Source: DASTPP01 sp035762175
GTDB lineage: Bacteria; Myxococcota_A; Polyangia; Polyangiales; Polyangiaceae
Direction of reading: 5' to 3'
Assembly: GCA_035762175.1 (NCBI GenBank)
Contig: DASTPP010000322.1
Span: 1 to 31,904, forward strand
Length of the DNA stretch: 31,904 bases
Below the pieces are notes generated by a model that saw only the letters and a list, made by a program, of their open reading frames with translations, had not been told where the DNA came from and made no database searches. Positions 16,561-24,582 of the stretch are shown one piece after another; the stretch's first letter is position 1, and every line of letters begins with the position of its first letter. Made by a program: the position numbers and the translations under genes.

Positions 16561-17718
16561 ATGACGAGGCAAGCGTTGAGCGGCGCCCGCCCCGGGGCGG
16601 GGGCGCGCGCGGTCGCGGGGCTCGGGGTCGCGCTCGCGCTGGGGGCCGGGGCGGCCGGCTGCGGGCGGGCGCGCGGCACGAAAGAGCCGACGCCGGTGCG
16701 CGTCGCGACGGTCGAAGACGTCGTGGCCCGGCCGCCCTCGCACTACGGGGGCACGGTGCGGGCCGAGACGCAGATCGAGCTCGCCTTCAAGGTCGGCGGC
16801 TACGTCGGCGCGGTGGCGTCGGCGAAGGGCGAGGCGGGCGGCGCGCGCCTTCTGCGCGAGGGCGACCGGGTCAAGAAGGGCGCCGCGCTCGCCGTGCTGC
16901 GCCAAGACGACTACGCGCTGCGGCTCGCCGAGCTCGACGGGGTGCGGGCGCAGGCCGAGGCGGCGTTCAAGCAGGCGAAGCTCGACCACGAGCGGGCGGC
17001 GAGGCTGTTCGAGCAGGGCGCGCTCGCGCGCGCCGAGTACGACGCGGCGGCGGCGCGCTACGAGGCGGCGCGCGCGTCGCGGGCGGCGACGCGGGCGGGC
17101 GCGGGGGGGGCGTCGGTGCTCCTCGGCGACACGAAGCTCAAGGCCCCCTTCGACGGCGTCATCTTGCGGCGCGACGTCGAGCCGGGCGAGCTCGTGGGCC
17201 CGGGCAAGGTGGCCTTTGTCATCGCGGCCGTCGACCGGGTCAAGGTGAGCTTCGCCGTGCCCGACGCCCTCGCCGCGACGCTCGCGCCGGGCACGCCCGT
17301 CGCCCTGACGGCCGCGGCGCTGCCCGGGCGGCGCTGGTCGGGCGCGGTGGCCACGATCGCGCCCTCGGCCGACGACCGCACCCACGCGTTCGGGGTCGAG
17401 GCCGAGTTCGACAACGCCGACCACGCCCTGCGCGTCGGCCAGGTGGCCGACGTCGAGCTCGCGCTGCCGGGGCCGCCCCCGCGGCCGGCGGTGCCCCTCG
17501 GCGCGGTCGTCCGGCGCCGCGACGGCGGCGAGGGCTTCGTCGTGTACGCGGTCGACGAGGCCCCGGGCGGCGCGCTCGCGCGGGCGCGGCCGGTGGTGCT
17601 CGGCGAGCTCGCGGGCGGCCGCGTGACGCTGCGCGAGGGCGTGCGGGCGGGCGAGCGGGTGGTCTCGCTCGGCGCGGCGCTCATCGCCGACGGCGACCGC
17701 GTCGCGCTCGTGCCCTGA
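16561..17718 (+). CDS. RND efflux periplasmic adaptor (membrane fusion protein)
   Basis: 385 residues. A lipoprotein signal ends at Cys 34 (LALGAGAAGC). The mature protein shows the adaptor order: barrel-sandwich lipoyl half (HYGGTVRAETQIELAFKVGG), helical hairpin (about 125-175, LDGVRAQAEAAFKQAKLDHERA), second lipoyl half (TKLKAPFDGVILRRDVEPGE), then beta-barrel and membrane-proximal domains. Such adaptors join an inner-membrane RND pump to an outer-membrane channel; no TolC-like gene is in the window, so a channel encoded elsewhere is needed. A purine-rich GGAGAGAGAGAG precedes ATG 16561. The pump gene follows directly, beyond a short duplicated segment. Confidence 0.93.
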   Translation: MTRQALSGARPGAGARAVAGLGVALALGAGAAGCGRARGTKEPTPVRVATVEDVVARPPSHYGGTVRAETQIELAFKVGGYVGAVASAKGEAGGARLLREGDRVKKGAALAVLRQDDYALRLAELDGVRAQAEAAFKQAKLDHERAARLFEQGALARAEYDAAAARYEAARASRAATRAGAGGASVLLGDTKLKAPFDGVILRRDVEPGELVGPGKVAFVIAAVDRVKVSFAVPDALAATLAPGTPVALTAAALPGRRWSGAVATIAPSADDRTHAFGVEAEFDNADHALRVGQVADVELALPGPPPRPAVPLGAVVRRRDGGEGFVVYAVDEAPGGALARARPVVLGELAGGRVTLREGVRAGERVVSLGAALIADGDRVALVP

Positions 17719-17777
17719 GGGGCCCCCCGTGAACCAGCCTTTCGCGCTCGCGCCCTGAGGGAGCCATGAACCAGCCT
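17704..17777. repeat. Tandem duplication of the adaptor-stop / pump-start junction
   Basis: 17704-17740 and 17744-17777 are imperfect copies: each has GCGCTCG, a codon pair ending CCCTGA, a G-run, a start codon and AACCAGCCT. The first copy contains the true adaptor stop, the second the true pump start at 17766. In between, the copied start (GTG 17729) opens a nine-codon frame, MNQPFALAP, that ends at the copied stop (17758). Confidence 0.75.
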
Positions 17778-20700
17778 GCCGAGCCCGCCCGGGCCGAGCC
17801 GCGCAACGCGGCGCTCTACTTCGTCAAGAACCGCCAGGTCGCCTGGGTGCTCCTGGTCGCGACGCTGCTCTGGGGCGCCGTCTCGTACGTGCAGATGCCC
17901 AAGCGCAAAGACCCCTATATACGCCAGCGCGTCGCGGTCGCGATCGGGGTCTGGCCGGGGGCGCCGGCCGACAAGGTCGAGCAGCTCATCACCAAGCAGA
18001 TCGAAGAGCTCGTGGTGCAGAACCCCGAGGTCGAGCGGGTCGAGTCGACGTCGAGCACGGGCATCTCGTACGTCTACGTCACGCTCAACCAGGGCGTCGA
18101 GCCGCGCGACATGGGCAAGGTGTTCGACGACGTCGAGCTCAAGCTGCGCTCGCTGCGCGATCTGCCGCCGGGCGCGCTGCCGGTGCAGTTCGAAAAAGAC
18201 TTCGGCGACACCGCCGCGCTCTTGCTGACGGTGGCGAGCCCGAAGGTGCGCGAGGCCGAGCTCGCGGTGCGGGCCGAGGCGATCGGGGCGGCGGTGGCGG
18301 CGGCGCGGCGGGGCGAGGCCGGGCGGGCGAGCGCCGTGTGGAACCACCCCGCCGACCTCGAGGCCGCGCCCCTGCGCCGCGCGGTCGACGCCTTCGCCCG
18401 CGAGCTCGCGGCCCGGGGCGCCGCGGGCGACGTCCGGCCGGTCGGCGGCGCCGGCTTCTACGGCTTCGACGCGCGGCCCGCGGGCGACGCGGGCGCGTTC
18501 CGCGCGGCGTTCGAGCGCCTCGCGGCCGAGCGGCCGCCCGGCGAGGGCCTGCACCCCGACGTCTGGGCGCCGCTCGTCGTCGACGACGCCGCGGGCCTGC
18601 CCGCCGCGCTCGAGGCCGTGGCGGGAGACGCCTACACCGACCGGCAGCTCGACGAGTTCACCGAGGCCATCGGCCGGCGCCTCAAGGCGCTGCCGCTCGT
18701 CGCCAAGGTCGCGCGCACCGGCGTGCGGCCCGAGCGCGTGTACCTCACCTACTCGCAGCGGCGGCTGGCCGAGAGCGGCGTGAGCGCGGGCGCGCTCGCC
18801 GCGGCGCTCGCGGCGCACAACGCGCGCATGCCGGGCGGCACGGCCGAGACCGCCGGGCGCACGCTGCCGATCGAGCCCGGCGGCGAGTTCGACGCCCTCG
18901 GGCCGATCGGCGACGTGCTCGTGGCCACGACGGCCGCCGGCGCCCCGGTCTACGTGCGCGATCTGGTCGACGTCGAGCGCGACTACGAGTCGCCGGCGCG
19001 CGCCCTCAACGAGTACACCTTCCGCGACGGGGCGGGCCGCTTCCGCCGCTCGCGCGCGGTGACGCTGGCCGTGCAGCCCCGCCAGGGCGCCAACATCGGC
19101 GAGCTCGGCGAGCAGGCCAAGGCCGAGCTCGCCTCGCTGCGCCGAGAGCTGCCCGAAGACCTGGTCGTCGCGACGACGAGCGACCAGGCGCAGCAGGTCG
19201 AAGAGAAGATCGGCGTCTTCTTGCGCAGCCTCTACGAGGCCGTCGCCATCGTGGTGCTCGTCGGGCTCGTCGGCTTCCGCGAGTGGCGCTCGGCGCTCGT
19301 GCTGGCCCTGTCGATCCCCGTCACGCTGGCGATGACCTTCGGCATGATGCGCGCGCTCGGCATCGACGTGCAGACGACCTCGCTCGTCTCGCTCATCATC
19401 GCCCTCGGGCTCTTGGTCGACGACCCCGTCGTGGCCGCCGACGCCATCCAGCGCGAGCTCGACGCCGGCCAGCCGCGCGAGCGGGCGGCCTGGCTCGGCC
19501 CGACCAAGCTCGGGCGCGCCATTCTCTTCGCCACGCTGACCAACATCGCCGCCTACTTGCCCTTCCTGCTGATGAGCGGCGACGTGGGCCGCTACATCTA
19601 CTCCTTCCCCATCGTCGTCGTCTCGTCGCTCGTCGCCTCGCGCGTCGTCTCGATGACGTTCATCCCCCTGCTCGGGTACGCCCTCTTGCGCCCGGGCGCG
19701 CGCCGCGCGTCCGACCCCGAGCGGGGCGCCTCGGGGGCGTACCGCCGGCTGATGCGCTGGGCCGTCCGCCGCCGCTACCTCGTGCTCGCCGGCGTCAGCG
19801 CCGGCCTCGCCCTGGGCGGCCTCACCGGCGTCAAGCTGCGCCAGATGTTCTTCCCGACCGACGCCGTGCCCCTCTCGTACGTCGACCTCTTCTTGCCCGA
19901 GGGCGCCACCATCGAGAGCACGCGCGCGGCGGCCGCGGCGGCCGACGCCGTCATCCGCGAGGTGGCCGAGCGCCACGGCCGCGCGCGCCCCGGCCCCGGG
20001 GGCAAGCCCCGGCCGGTGCTGCGCTCGATCACCAGCTACGTCGGCACGCCGGCGCCGCGCTTCTGGTACTCGCTCGCGCCGAAAGAGCAGCTGCCCAACT
20101 ACGCCCAGCTCGTGCTCGAGGTCTACGAGAACGACGACAGCGCCGCGCTCGTGGCGCCGCTGCAAGAGGCCCTCTCGGCCCGCCTGCCCGGGGCGCGGCT
20201 CGACGTCAAAGAGCTCGAGCACGGCGCGCCCGTCGCCTACCCGGTCGAGGTGCGCCTCGTCGGCGACGACGTCGCCACCCTGCGCTCGCTCGGCGAGCGG
20301 GTGCGCCGGGCGCTCGCCCAGGTGCCCCTCGCCGACCGGGTGCGCGACAACTGGGGCCCCGAGGGGCTGCGGCTGCGGCTGCGCACCGACGCGCTCCGCG
20401 CGAACCTCGCCGGCGTCACCAACGCCGACGTCGCGCTCGCGGCGGCGACCGGCTTCTCGGGCACGCCCCTCGGCGTCCTGCGCGAGGGCGACCGGCTCAC
20501 GCCGATCGTGGCGCGCCTGCGCGCCGACGAGCGCGCCGCCGCCGGCGACCTCGGCGAGCTCTACGTCTCGCCCGCCGGCGAGGGCCCCCGCGTGCCCCTC
20601 GGGCAGGTGGCCACGCTCGACCTCGCCGCGGGCCCCGAGAAGATCGTCCGCCGCGACCAGCGCCGCTGCCTCACCGTCGCCGCCTTCCCCGTCGCCGGCA

Positions 20701-21797
20701 CGCTGCCTTCCGAGGTCGTGGCCGCGGCCCGGCCCGCGCTCGACGCGATCGCGCGCGATCTACCGCCCGGCTACCGGCTCGAGCTCGGCGGCACCCACGA
20801 GAAAGAGATCACCCTCAACCGCGACAGCAACTACGTCGCGGCCGTCTCGATGCTCTCCATCGCGCTGATGCTGCTCGTGCAGTTCCGGCACGCGATCAAG
20901 CCCCTCCTGGTCTTCGCCGCCATCCCCTTCGGCGTCGTCGGCGCGATCGTCTCGCTCGTCGCCAACGACCAGCCCTTCGGGTTCTCGGCCGTGCTCGGCG
21001 TCACCAGCCTCATCGGCGTCATCGTGAGCCACGTCGTCGTGCTCTTCGACGCCATCGAAGAGGCCCGCGAGCAGGGCGTGCCGCTCTTGCCCGCGCTGCT
21101 CGAGGCGGGCACCACGCGCCTGCGGCCGGTCGCCATCACGGTGGCCGCGACGGTGCTCGGGCTGGTGCCGCTCGCCCTGCACGGCGGCACCCTCTGGGAG
21201 CCCCTCTGCTACGCGCAGATCGGCGGCCTGACCCTCGCCACCCTCATCACCCTGCTCCTCGTACCGATTCTCTACGTCGTCTTCGTCGAAGACTTGAAGC
21301 TCATCGCCTGGACGTCGTCGCCGGAGCACGCCCCCGCGGCCCGCGTGGCGCCGGCGCCGGCCTGGCCCGCGCCGGCGCCCGCGCCGCCCGCGCCCCCCGC
21401 GGCCTGGCCCGCGCCGCCCCCGGCCGCCTGGCCGAGGCAAGCCCCCGCGGCGACCCATTGGTCGACCGATGTGACCGTGGTGCTGCCCCGTCCGAACCTG
21501 CCCCCGGCGGCGTCGGGCCAGCCGGCGCGGGCGCTCGCCCCGGTGCCCCGCCCCTCGCCCCCGCCCATGCCCCGGAGCCCTTCGCACACGCCGACGTCTT
21601 GGCCGAGCTCCGCGCCGGCAACGCCGACCCGGTTGCTGCCCCCGCCGGGCCCGCCGAGCCGGCCGGCGACGCCGCGGACGCTGCCGCCCATCGAGCCGAC
21701 GTCTTGGTCGAGGGGTCTGAGGGACGGGGGGCCTTCGTTCACGCCCGGGCCCGCGCTTCGCCCGGTGCCGAACGTCCGGACGAAGATTCTGAGCTGA
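17766..21797 (+). CDS. RND efflux pump, inner-membrane permease subunit
   Basis: 1343 residues; most such pumps have about 1030-1060. The N-terminal helix (VAWVLLVATLLWGAVSYVQMP) and first porter loop (VWPGAPADKVEQLITKQIEE) are typical of the HAE1/AcrB-like family. The proton-relay Asp pair in membrane segment 4 is Asp 552-553 (LGLLVDDPVVAADA). Segments 8-12 are recognisable from about 1025 to 1170. Two additions explain the length: about 100 extra residues near 180-290 in the porter domain (RASAVWNHPADLEAAPLRRA..., HPDVWAPLVVDD), and a Pro/Ala/Ser-rich cytoplasmic tail of about 165 residues after the last helix. The pump uses proton flow to expel amphiphilic compounds. Its place behind the ACP gene suggests that the lipid product, or a toxic intermediate, is the cargo. 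GAGGGAG precedes the ATG. Confidence 0.93.
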   Translation: MNQPAEPARAEPRNAALYFVKNRQVAWVLLVATLLWGAVSYVQMPKRKDPYIRQRVAVAIGVWPGAPADKVEQLITKQIEELVVQNPEVERVESTSSTGISYVYVTLNQGVEPRDMGKVFDDVELKLRSLRDLPPGALPVQFEKDFGDTAALLLTVASPKVREAELAVRAEAIGAAVAAARRGEAGRASAVWNHPADLEAAPLRRAVDAFARELAARGAAGDVRPVGGAGFYGFDARPAGDAGAFRAAFERLAAERPPGEGLHPDVWAPLVVDDAAGLPAALEAVAGDAYTDRQLDEFTEAIGRRLKALPLVAKVARTGVRPERVYLTYSQRRLAESGVSAGALAAALAAHNARMPGGTAETAGRTLPIEPGGEFDALGPIGDVLVATTAAGAPVYVRDLVDVERDYESPARALNEYTFRDGAGRFRRSRAVTLAVQPRQGANIGELGEQAKAELASLRRELPEDLVVATTSDQAQQVEEKIGVFLRSLYEAVAIVVLVGLVGFREWRSALVLALSIPVTLAMTFGMMRALGIDVQTTSLVSLIIALGLLVDDPVVAADAIQRELDAGQPRERAAWLGPTKLGRAILFATLTNIAAYLPFLLMSGDVGRYIYSFPIVVVSSLVASRVVSMTFIPLLGYALLRPGARRASDPERGASGAYRRLMRWAVRRRYLVLAGVSAGLALGGLTGVKLRQMFFPTDAVPLSYVDLFLPEGATIESTRAAAAAADAVIREVAERHGRARPGPGGKPRPVLRSITSYVGTPAPRFWYSLAPKEQLPNYAQLVLEVYENDDSAALVAPLQEALSARLPGARLDVKELEHGAPVAYPVEVRLVGDDVATLRSLGERVRRALAQVPLADRVRDNWGPEGLRLRLRTDALRANLAGVTNADVALAAATGFSGTPLGVLREGDRLTPIVARLRADERAAAGDLGELYVSPAGEGPRVPLGQVATLDLAAGPEKIVRRDQRRCLTVAAFPVAGTLPSEVVAAARPALDAIARDLPPGYRLELGGTHEKEITLNRDSNYVAAVSMLSIALMLLVQFRHAIKPLLVFAAIPFGVVGAIVSLVANDQPFGFSAVLGVTSLIGVIVSHVVVLFDAIEEAREQGVPLLPALLEAGTTRLRPVAITVAATVLGLVPLALHGGTLWEPLCYAQIGGLTLATLITLLLVPILYVVFVEDLKLIAWTSSPEHAPAARVAPAPAWPAPAPAPPAPPAAWPAPPPAAWPRQAPAATHWSTDVTVVLPRPNLPPAASGQPARALAPVPRPSPPPMPRSPSHTPTSWPSSAPATPTRLLPPPGPPSRPATPRTLPPIEPTSWSRGLRDGGPSFTPGPALRPVPNVRTKILS

Positions 21798-21843
21798 ACG
21801 GGCCGGCGGGCCCCCCCCGCCCCCTCGGGTCAAAGGGCGCGGC

Positions 21844-23214
21844 TCAGCGGGGCTTGGGCGTGACGCCCGACGTGCCACAAGGGAAGGTGGCCCGCACGCT
21901 GGTGGCGCCGGCCTTGATCTGATCGCAGGCGGCGCCGACGAATTCGATCTGATCGGCGCCGACGAGCCGCCACCCGTCCGCGTCGTTGAACGTCTTCGGC
22001 TCTTCGTCGACGGTCACGGTGCCCTTCGGCGCGGCCTCGGGGGCGATCGTGGCGTCGAGGTCGAACGAGCATGAGCGCACGCCGAGGCGAATCTGGTCGA
22101 ACGCCTCGACGAGCGCCGCCTTATCGGAGGCAAGATAGTACGTGCCCTGCATGGGCGAGCCGCCCGGCTCGCCGAAGCCGACGCCCGCGTCGGCCACCTC
22201 TTGAAAGTGCGCCCGCCCCTCGGCGGTGTCGATGAACGCGCCGACGCCGACGACCAGCGTCTTGACGTTCTTCGTAAACCCGTACTTGGCGGCCCCGACC
22301 GCCTCGAGCTTGCCGGCCGCCGTGTCGTCGCCGTCGCCGCAAAGGTTGGGGATGCCGTCGGTGCAGAGCACGACGAAGCGGGGCGCGTTCGCGGGCGCGT
22401 CGGCGGCGACCAAGGCGTCGACGGTGCTCTCGAGGCTCGAGCCCGTGGGGGTGTCGCCCTGGGGCTCGAAGTTGGCGGGCTTCAGCTCGTAGAACGCCGC
22501 GATCTCGTCGTAGTTGTCGAGGGCGGGCGCGAGGCTCTCGAGCTGCGCCGGGCAGACGTCGTTGAGCGACGTGTAAAAGGTGACGCCCAGGTAGGCCTGC
22601 GACTCGAGCCCCTTCAGCAGGCCGTCGGCGGCGAGCAACGACTCGCGCAGCGCCCGCCAGCGCGTCCCCTCGACGCTGGGGTCGTCTTGCCCGATGCAAG
22701 AGCCCGACGGGCTCGTGATGGGGCACTTCATGCTGCCCGACTTGTCGATGAGCAGATCGACGACCGGGGTGACGGGCGTAAATTGCACGGCGATGCCCGG
22801 GCACGAGCCGGCCTGCCCGCCCGTCCCCCCACCGCTGCCGGCGAACCCCAAGGCCCCCCCCGCCCCCGCCGCGCCCGCGCCGCCCGTGACGCAGCGGCCG
22901 CGCGGCGAGCACGTGGCGCCCTCGGCGCACCCGCCCTCGGGCGTGCACTGCGCCTTGCAGGTGCCCTCGCCGCAGAACAGGCCCGCGGGGCAGGCCCCGT
23001 CGCCCGCGCAGGGCAGGCCGCACTGGTCGCGGTAGACGCCGAGGCAGGGGTCGTAGCCCCCGCCGGCCCCGCCCGGCCTGACCCCGCCGCCGTCGCCGTC
23101 GCCGCAGTGGGCCGCCAGCCCCGCCGCGATCAGGGCGAGCGCGAAGAGCGGCGGCCCCCGGCGCGCCGACAGTTTGTTTTTCGTAGCACCAAATCGAAAA
23201 GCAACGATGGCCAT
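21844..23214 (-). CDS. Secreted lipoprotein with Cys-rich and von Willebrand A domains
   Basis: 456 residues from the ATG at 23214, giving a lipoprotein signal ending at Cys 37 (FALALIAAGLAAHC). Residues of about 57-109 hold a dozen cysteines in short spaced motifs (CGLPCAGDGACPAGLFCGEG), as in many myxobacterial surface proteins. A Gly/Ala linker leads to a von Willebrand A domain with an intact metal-ion adhesion site: Asp 157, Ser 159, Ser 161 (DKSGSM), a Thr in GDTPTGSSLE and an Asp in CTDGIPN. The role is probably adhesion or metal-dependent protein binding outside the cell; the partner is unknown. It is convergent with the RND pump gene, 46 bases apart. The start is uncertain within about 20 codons because there is no clear Shine-Dalgarno. 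Confidence 0.88.
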   Translation of the reverse strand: MAIVAFRFGATKNKLSARRGPPLFALALIAAGLAAHCGDGDGGGVRPGGAGGGYDPCLGVYRDQCGLPCAGDGACPAGLFCGEGTCKAQCTPEGGCAEGATCSPRGRCVTGGAGAAGAGGALGFAGSGGGTGGQAGSCPGIAVQFTPVTPVVDLLIDKSGSMKCPITSPSGSCIGQDDPSVEGTRWRALRESLLAADGLLKGLESQAYLGVTFYTSLNDVCPAQLESLAPALDNYDEIAAFYELKPANFEPQGDTPTGSSLESTVDALVAADAPANAPRFVVLCTDGIPNLCGDGDDTAAGKLEAVGAAKYGFTKNVKTLVVGVGAFIDTAEGRAHFQEVADAGVGFGEPGGSPMQGTYYLASDKAALVEAFDQIRLGVRSCSFDLDATIAPEAAPKGTVTVDEEPKTFNDADGWRLVGADQIEFVGAACDQIKAGATSVRATFPCGTSGVTPKPR

Positions 23215-23498
23215 CACGCTCGCTCGCACGGCAGGGTCGGCGGCCGCGCCGCCGCGCGACGCCGGGCCCCCGAGATTTTCGCACCTCGTCCCTTTTACCA
23301 AGGCCCGGCCCCCGCGACCACGGACAACGCCGGCCGCCGGCGCGGGCGCGGACGAAAGAGAGGCCGTCGAATTTCGGACAGCGGACGCCGCCCTCGCCCG
23401 GCCCTTATCACCATACGCACGAGCTCGGGCCCGCCGCCGCGGCCGGCCTCGCGCTCGGGCCCGCGCTGGCGAAGTCGGGCCCGGGCCCGAGCGCGAGC

Positions 23499-23729
23499 TT
23501 AGCTGTTCTCGGTCTGCGTCCAGCCGGCCGGCGTGCCGCCGCGGCGCTCGGCCCGATCGCGGCCGCCGTGCTCGGCATTCTCGCCCTGGGGCACCTCGCG
23601 CCGGATGTGATCGCTGCGCTCGCCCGGCTCGACCGGGTGCCGGCCCTTGTCGGCGTTCTCGGCGTTCGCCTGGTCGACCTGCTCGGGGGTAACGTCTTTC
23701 ACATCGCTTCGAACCACTTTTCTGGCCAT
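23499..23729 (-). CDS. Small hydrophilic protein of unknown function
   Basis: 76 residues, beginning MARKVVRSDVKDVTPEQVDQ and continuing through NAENADKGRHPVEPGERSDH. It is rich in Asp, Glu, Arg and Lys, has no hydrophobic segment or cysteine, and is probably disordered and cytoplasmic. The case for a real gene is strong because AAAGGAGG stands six bases before the ATG, the best ribosome binding site in the window. No family was recognised; small charged proteins of this kind are often stress- or stationary-phase-expressed, but nothing here proves that. It lies between the von Willebrand protein and the LuxR-type genes, with gaps of 284 and 193 bases, so it is likely monocistronic. Confidence 0.75.
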   Translation of the reverse strand: MARKVVRSDVKDVTPEQVDQANAENADKGRHPVEPGERSDHIRREVPQGENAEHGGRDRAERRGGTPAGWTQTENS

Positions 23730-23735
23730 GGCGGC

Positions 23736-23743
23736 CCTCCTTT
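23736..23743 (-). promoter_or_regulatory. Strong Shine-Dalgarno of the 76-residue gene
   Basis: AAAGGAGG on the minus strand, six bases upstream of ATG 23729. It fixes the start of the small gene and suggests high expression. Confidence 0.85.
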
Positions 23744-23922
23744 CGTCTGCGCCGAGTGAGCACGGCTCGTGCCATGGTCGCGAACGCGGCCCTCGGGAGG
23801 TTGCAGCCCGGCCTCATGCGGGGGCCCGGCGCGGCTCCGAGTGAGCCCGCCGCCGCGCTCGCGCTCGCGCTCGGAACGCGGCGCGGGGCGCGTCAGGCCC
23901 CGTCGCGCACGACGCCGAGCTT

Positions 23923-24288
23923 CTACAAGAGCTCGCGGCGCGAGCCGACGCGCAGCTTGCGCATCGCCCGGCGCAGGCGCCCCGCGACCGTCGCGAGCGG
24001 CAGCCCGAGCTCGTACGCGATGTACTCGTACGAGTGGCCCATCGCCGCGAGCCAGGCGACGTCGCGGCCCGGGGCCCGCAGAAAGCAGAGCAGCAGGCCG
24101 CGGCGCTCGGGGTCGCCGCTGATGAGCGCCCACCTGCCCGGCAGGCGGGCCCGGCCGCGGCGCGTCAGCTCGTCGACGCGCATGCCGCGCGCCCGGGCGA
24201 GGCGCGCGAGGCGGTAGGTCGAGGTGCCGACGAACTCGGTCGGCGCGCAGATCTCGCGCGCCAAAGACGGGGCGGAGCCCTCGGTCAC
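23923..24288 (-). CDS. Small LuxR/GerE-type HTH regulator
   Basis: 121 residues from a GTG at 24288 whose last two bases are part of the stop of the preceding gene (GTGA overlap), so the two are translationally coupled. The C-terminal half carries an HTH of LuxR type: RDVAWLAAMGHSYEYIAYEL followed by GLPLATVAGRLRRAMRKLRV. The N-terminal half (STYRLARLARARGMRVDELT and LPGRWALISGDPERRG) is not a receiver domain and was not recognised. It could bind DNA without phosphorylation, or act as partner of the neighbouring short HTH protein. It is a candidate output regulator for the divergent histidine kinase, though without a receiver it cannot be a classical response regulator. Confidence 0.7.
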   Translation of the reverse strand: MTEGSAPSLAREICAPTEFVGTSTYRLARLARARGMRVDELTRRGRARLPGRWALISGDPERRGLLLCFLRAPGRDVAWLAAMGHSYEYIAYELGLPLATVAGRLRRAMRKLRVGSRRELL

Positions 24289-24542
24289 GCGCCGGAGCGG
24301 GCCACCGTGCGCGCCGACGTCACCCGGGCGCGCGCGATCGCCTCGTTCGAGGCGCCCTCGAGCACGAGCCGCAAGACGTCCCGCTCCGCCCGGGTGAGGG
24401 CGCCGGCCGCCGGGGGCGCGGGCGCCGGGGCGTCCCAAGCGAAAACGGCGAACTCGTCGCCCTCGAGGCCCAGCAAATCGACCGACAGACCCGAAGGGGC
24501 CGAGCGCTCAAGGCCACTGGGAGCTCGACGGGAGCGCATCAT
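24285..24542 (-). CDS. Short LuxR/GerE-type protein with a cut-off HTH
   Basis: 85 residues from the first of two ATGs at 24542. After a short N-terminal part (VDLLGLEGDEFAVFAWD) comes a GerE-type HTH: LTRAERDVLRLVLEGASNEA then IARARVTSARTVA. The family normally continues through the rest of the recognition helix and a final helix (HQVASIFRKLGV-like); here the reading frame ends RSGA and stops, and no other frame restores the missing part. It is either a truncated remnant or a protein reduced for dimerisation. Its stop overlaps the start of the next HTH gene. A long inverted repeat lies 13-40 bases upstream of the start. Confidence 0.65.
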   Translation of the reverse strand: MMRSRRAPSGLERSAPSGLSVDLLGLEGDEFAVFAWDAPAPAPPAAGALTRAERDVLRLVLEGASNEAIARARVTSARTVARSGA

Positions 24543-24554
24543 GGGGTACACCCC

Positions 24555-24582
24555 CGTGCGTAGAGTTTTAGACTCTCGCACG
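24555..24582. promoter_or_regulatory. Inverted repeat in the regulator/kinase divergent promoter
   Basis: Left arm CGTGCGTAGAGT (24555-24566), loop TTTAG, right arm ACTCTCGCACG (24572-24582). The arms pair along 11 positions with one bulged T. It lies in the 149-base gap between the minus-strand HTH genes and the kinase. It could be the operator for one of the HTH proteins, or a hairpin in the leader of the minus-strand message. Confidence 0.65.

Noticed and set aside
17058..20222. 1054-residue minus-strand open frame
   Set aside because: It is opposite the RND adaptor and pump, with a composition typical of antisense reading in GC-rich DNA.
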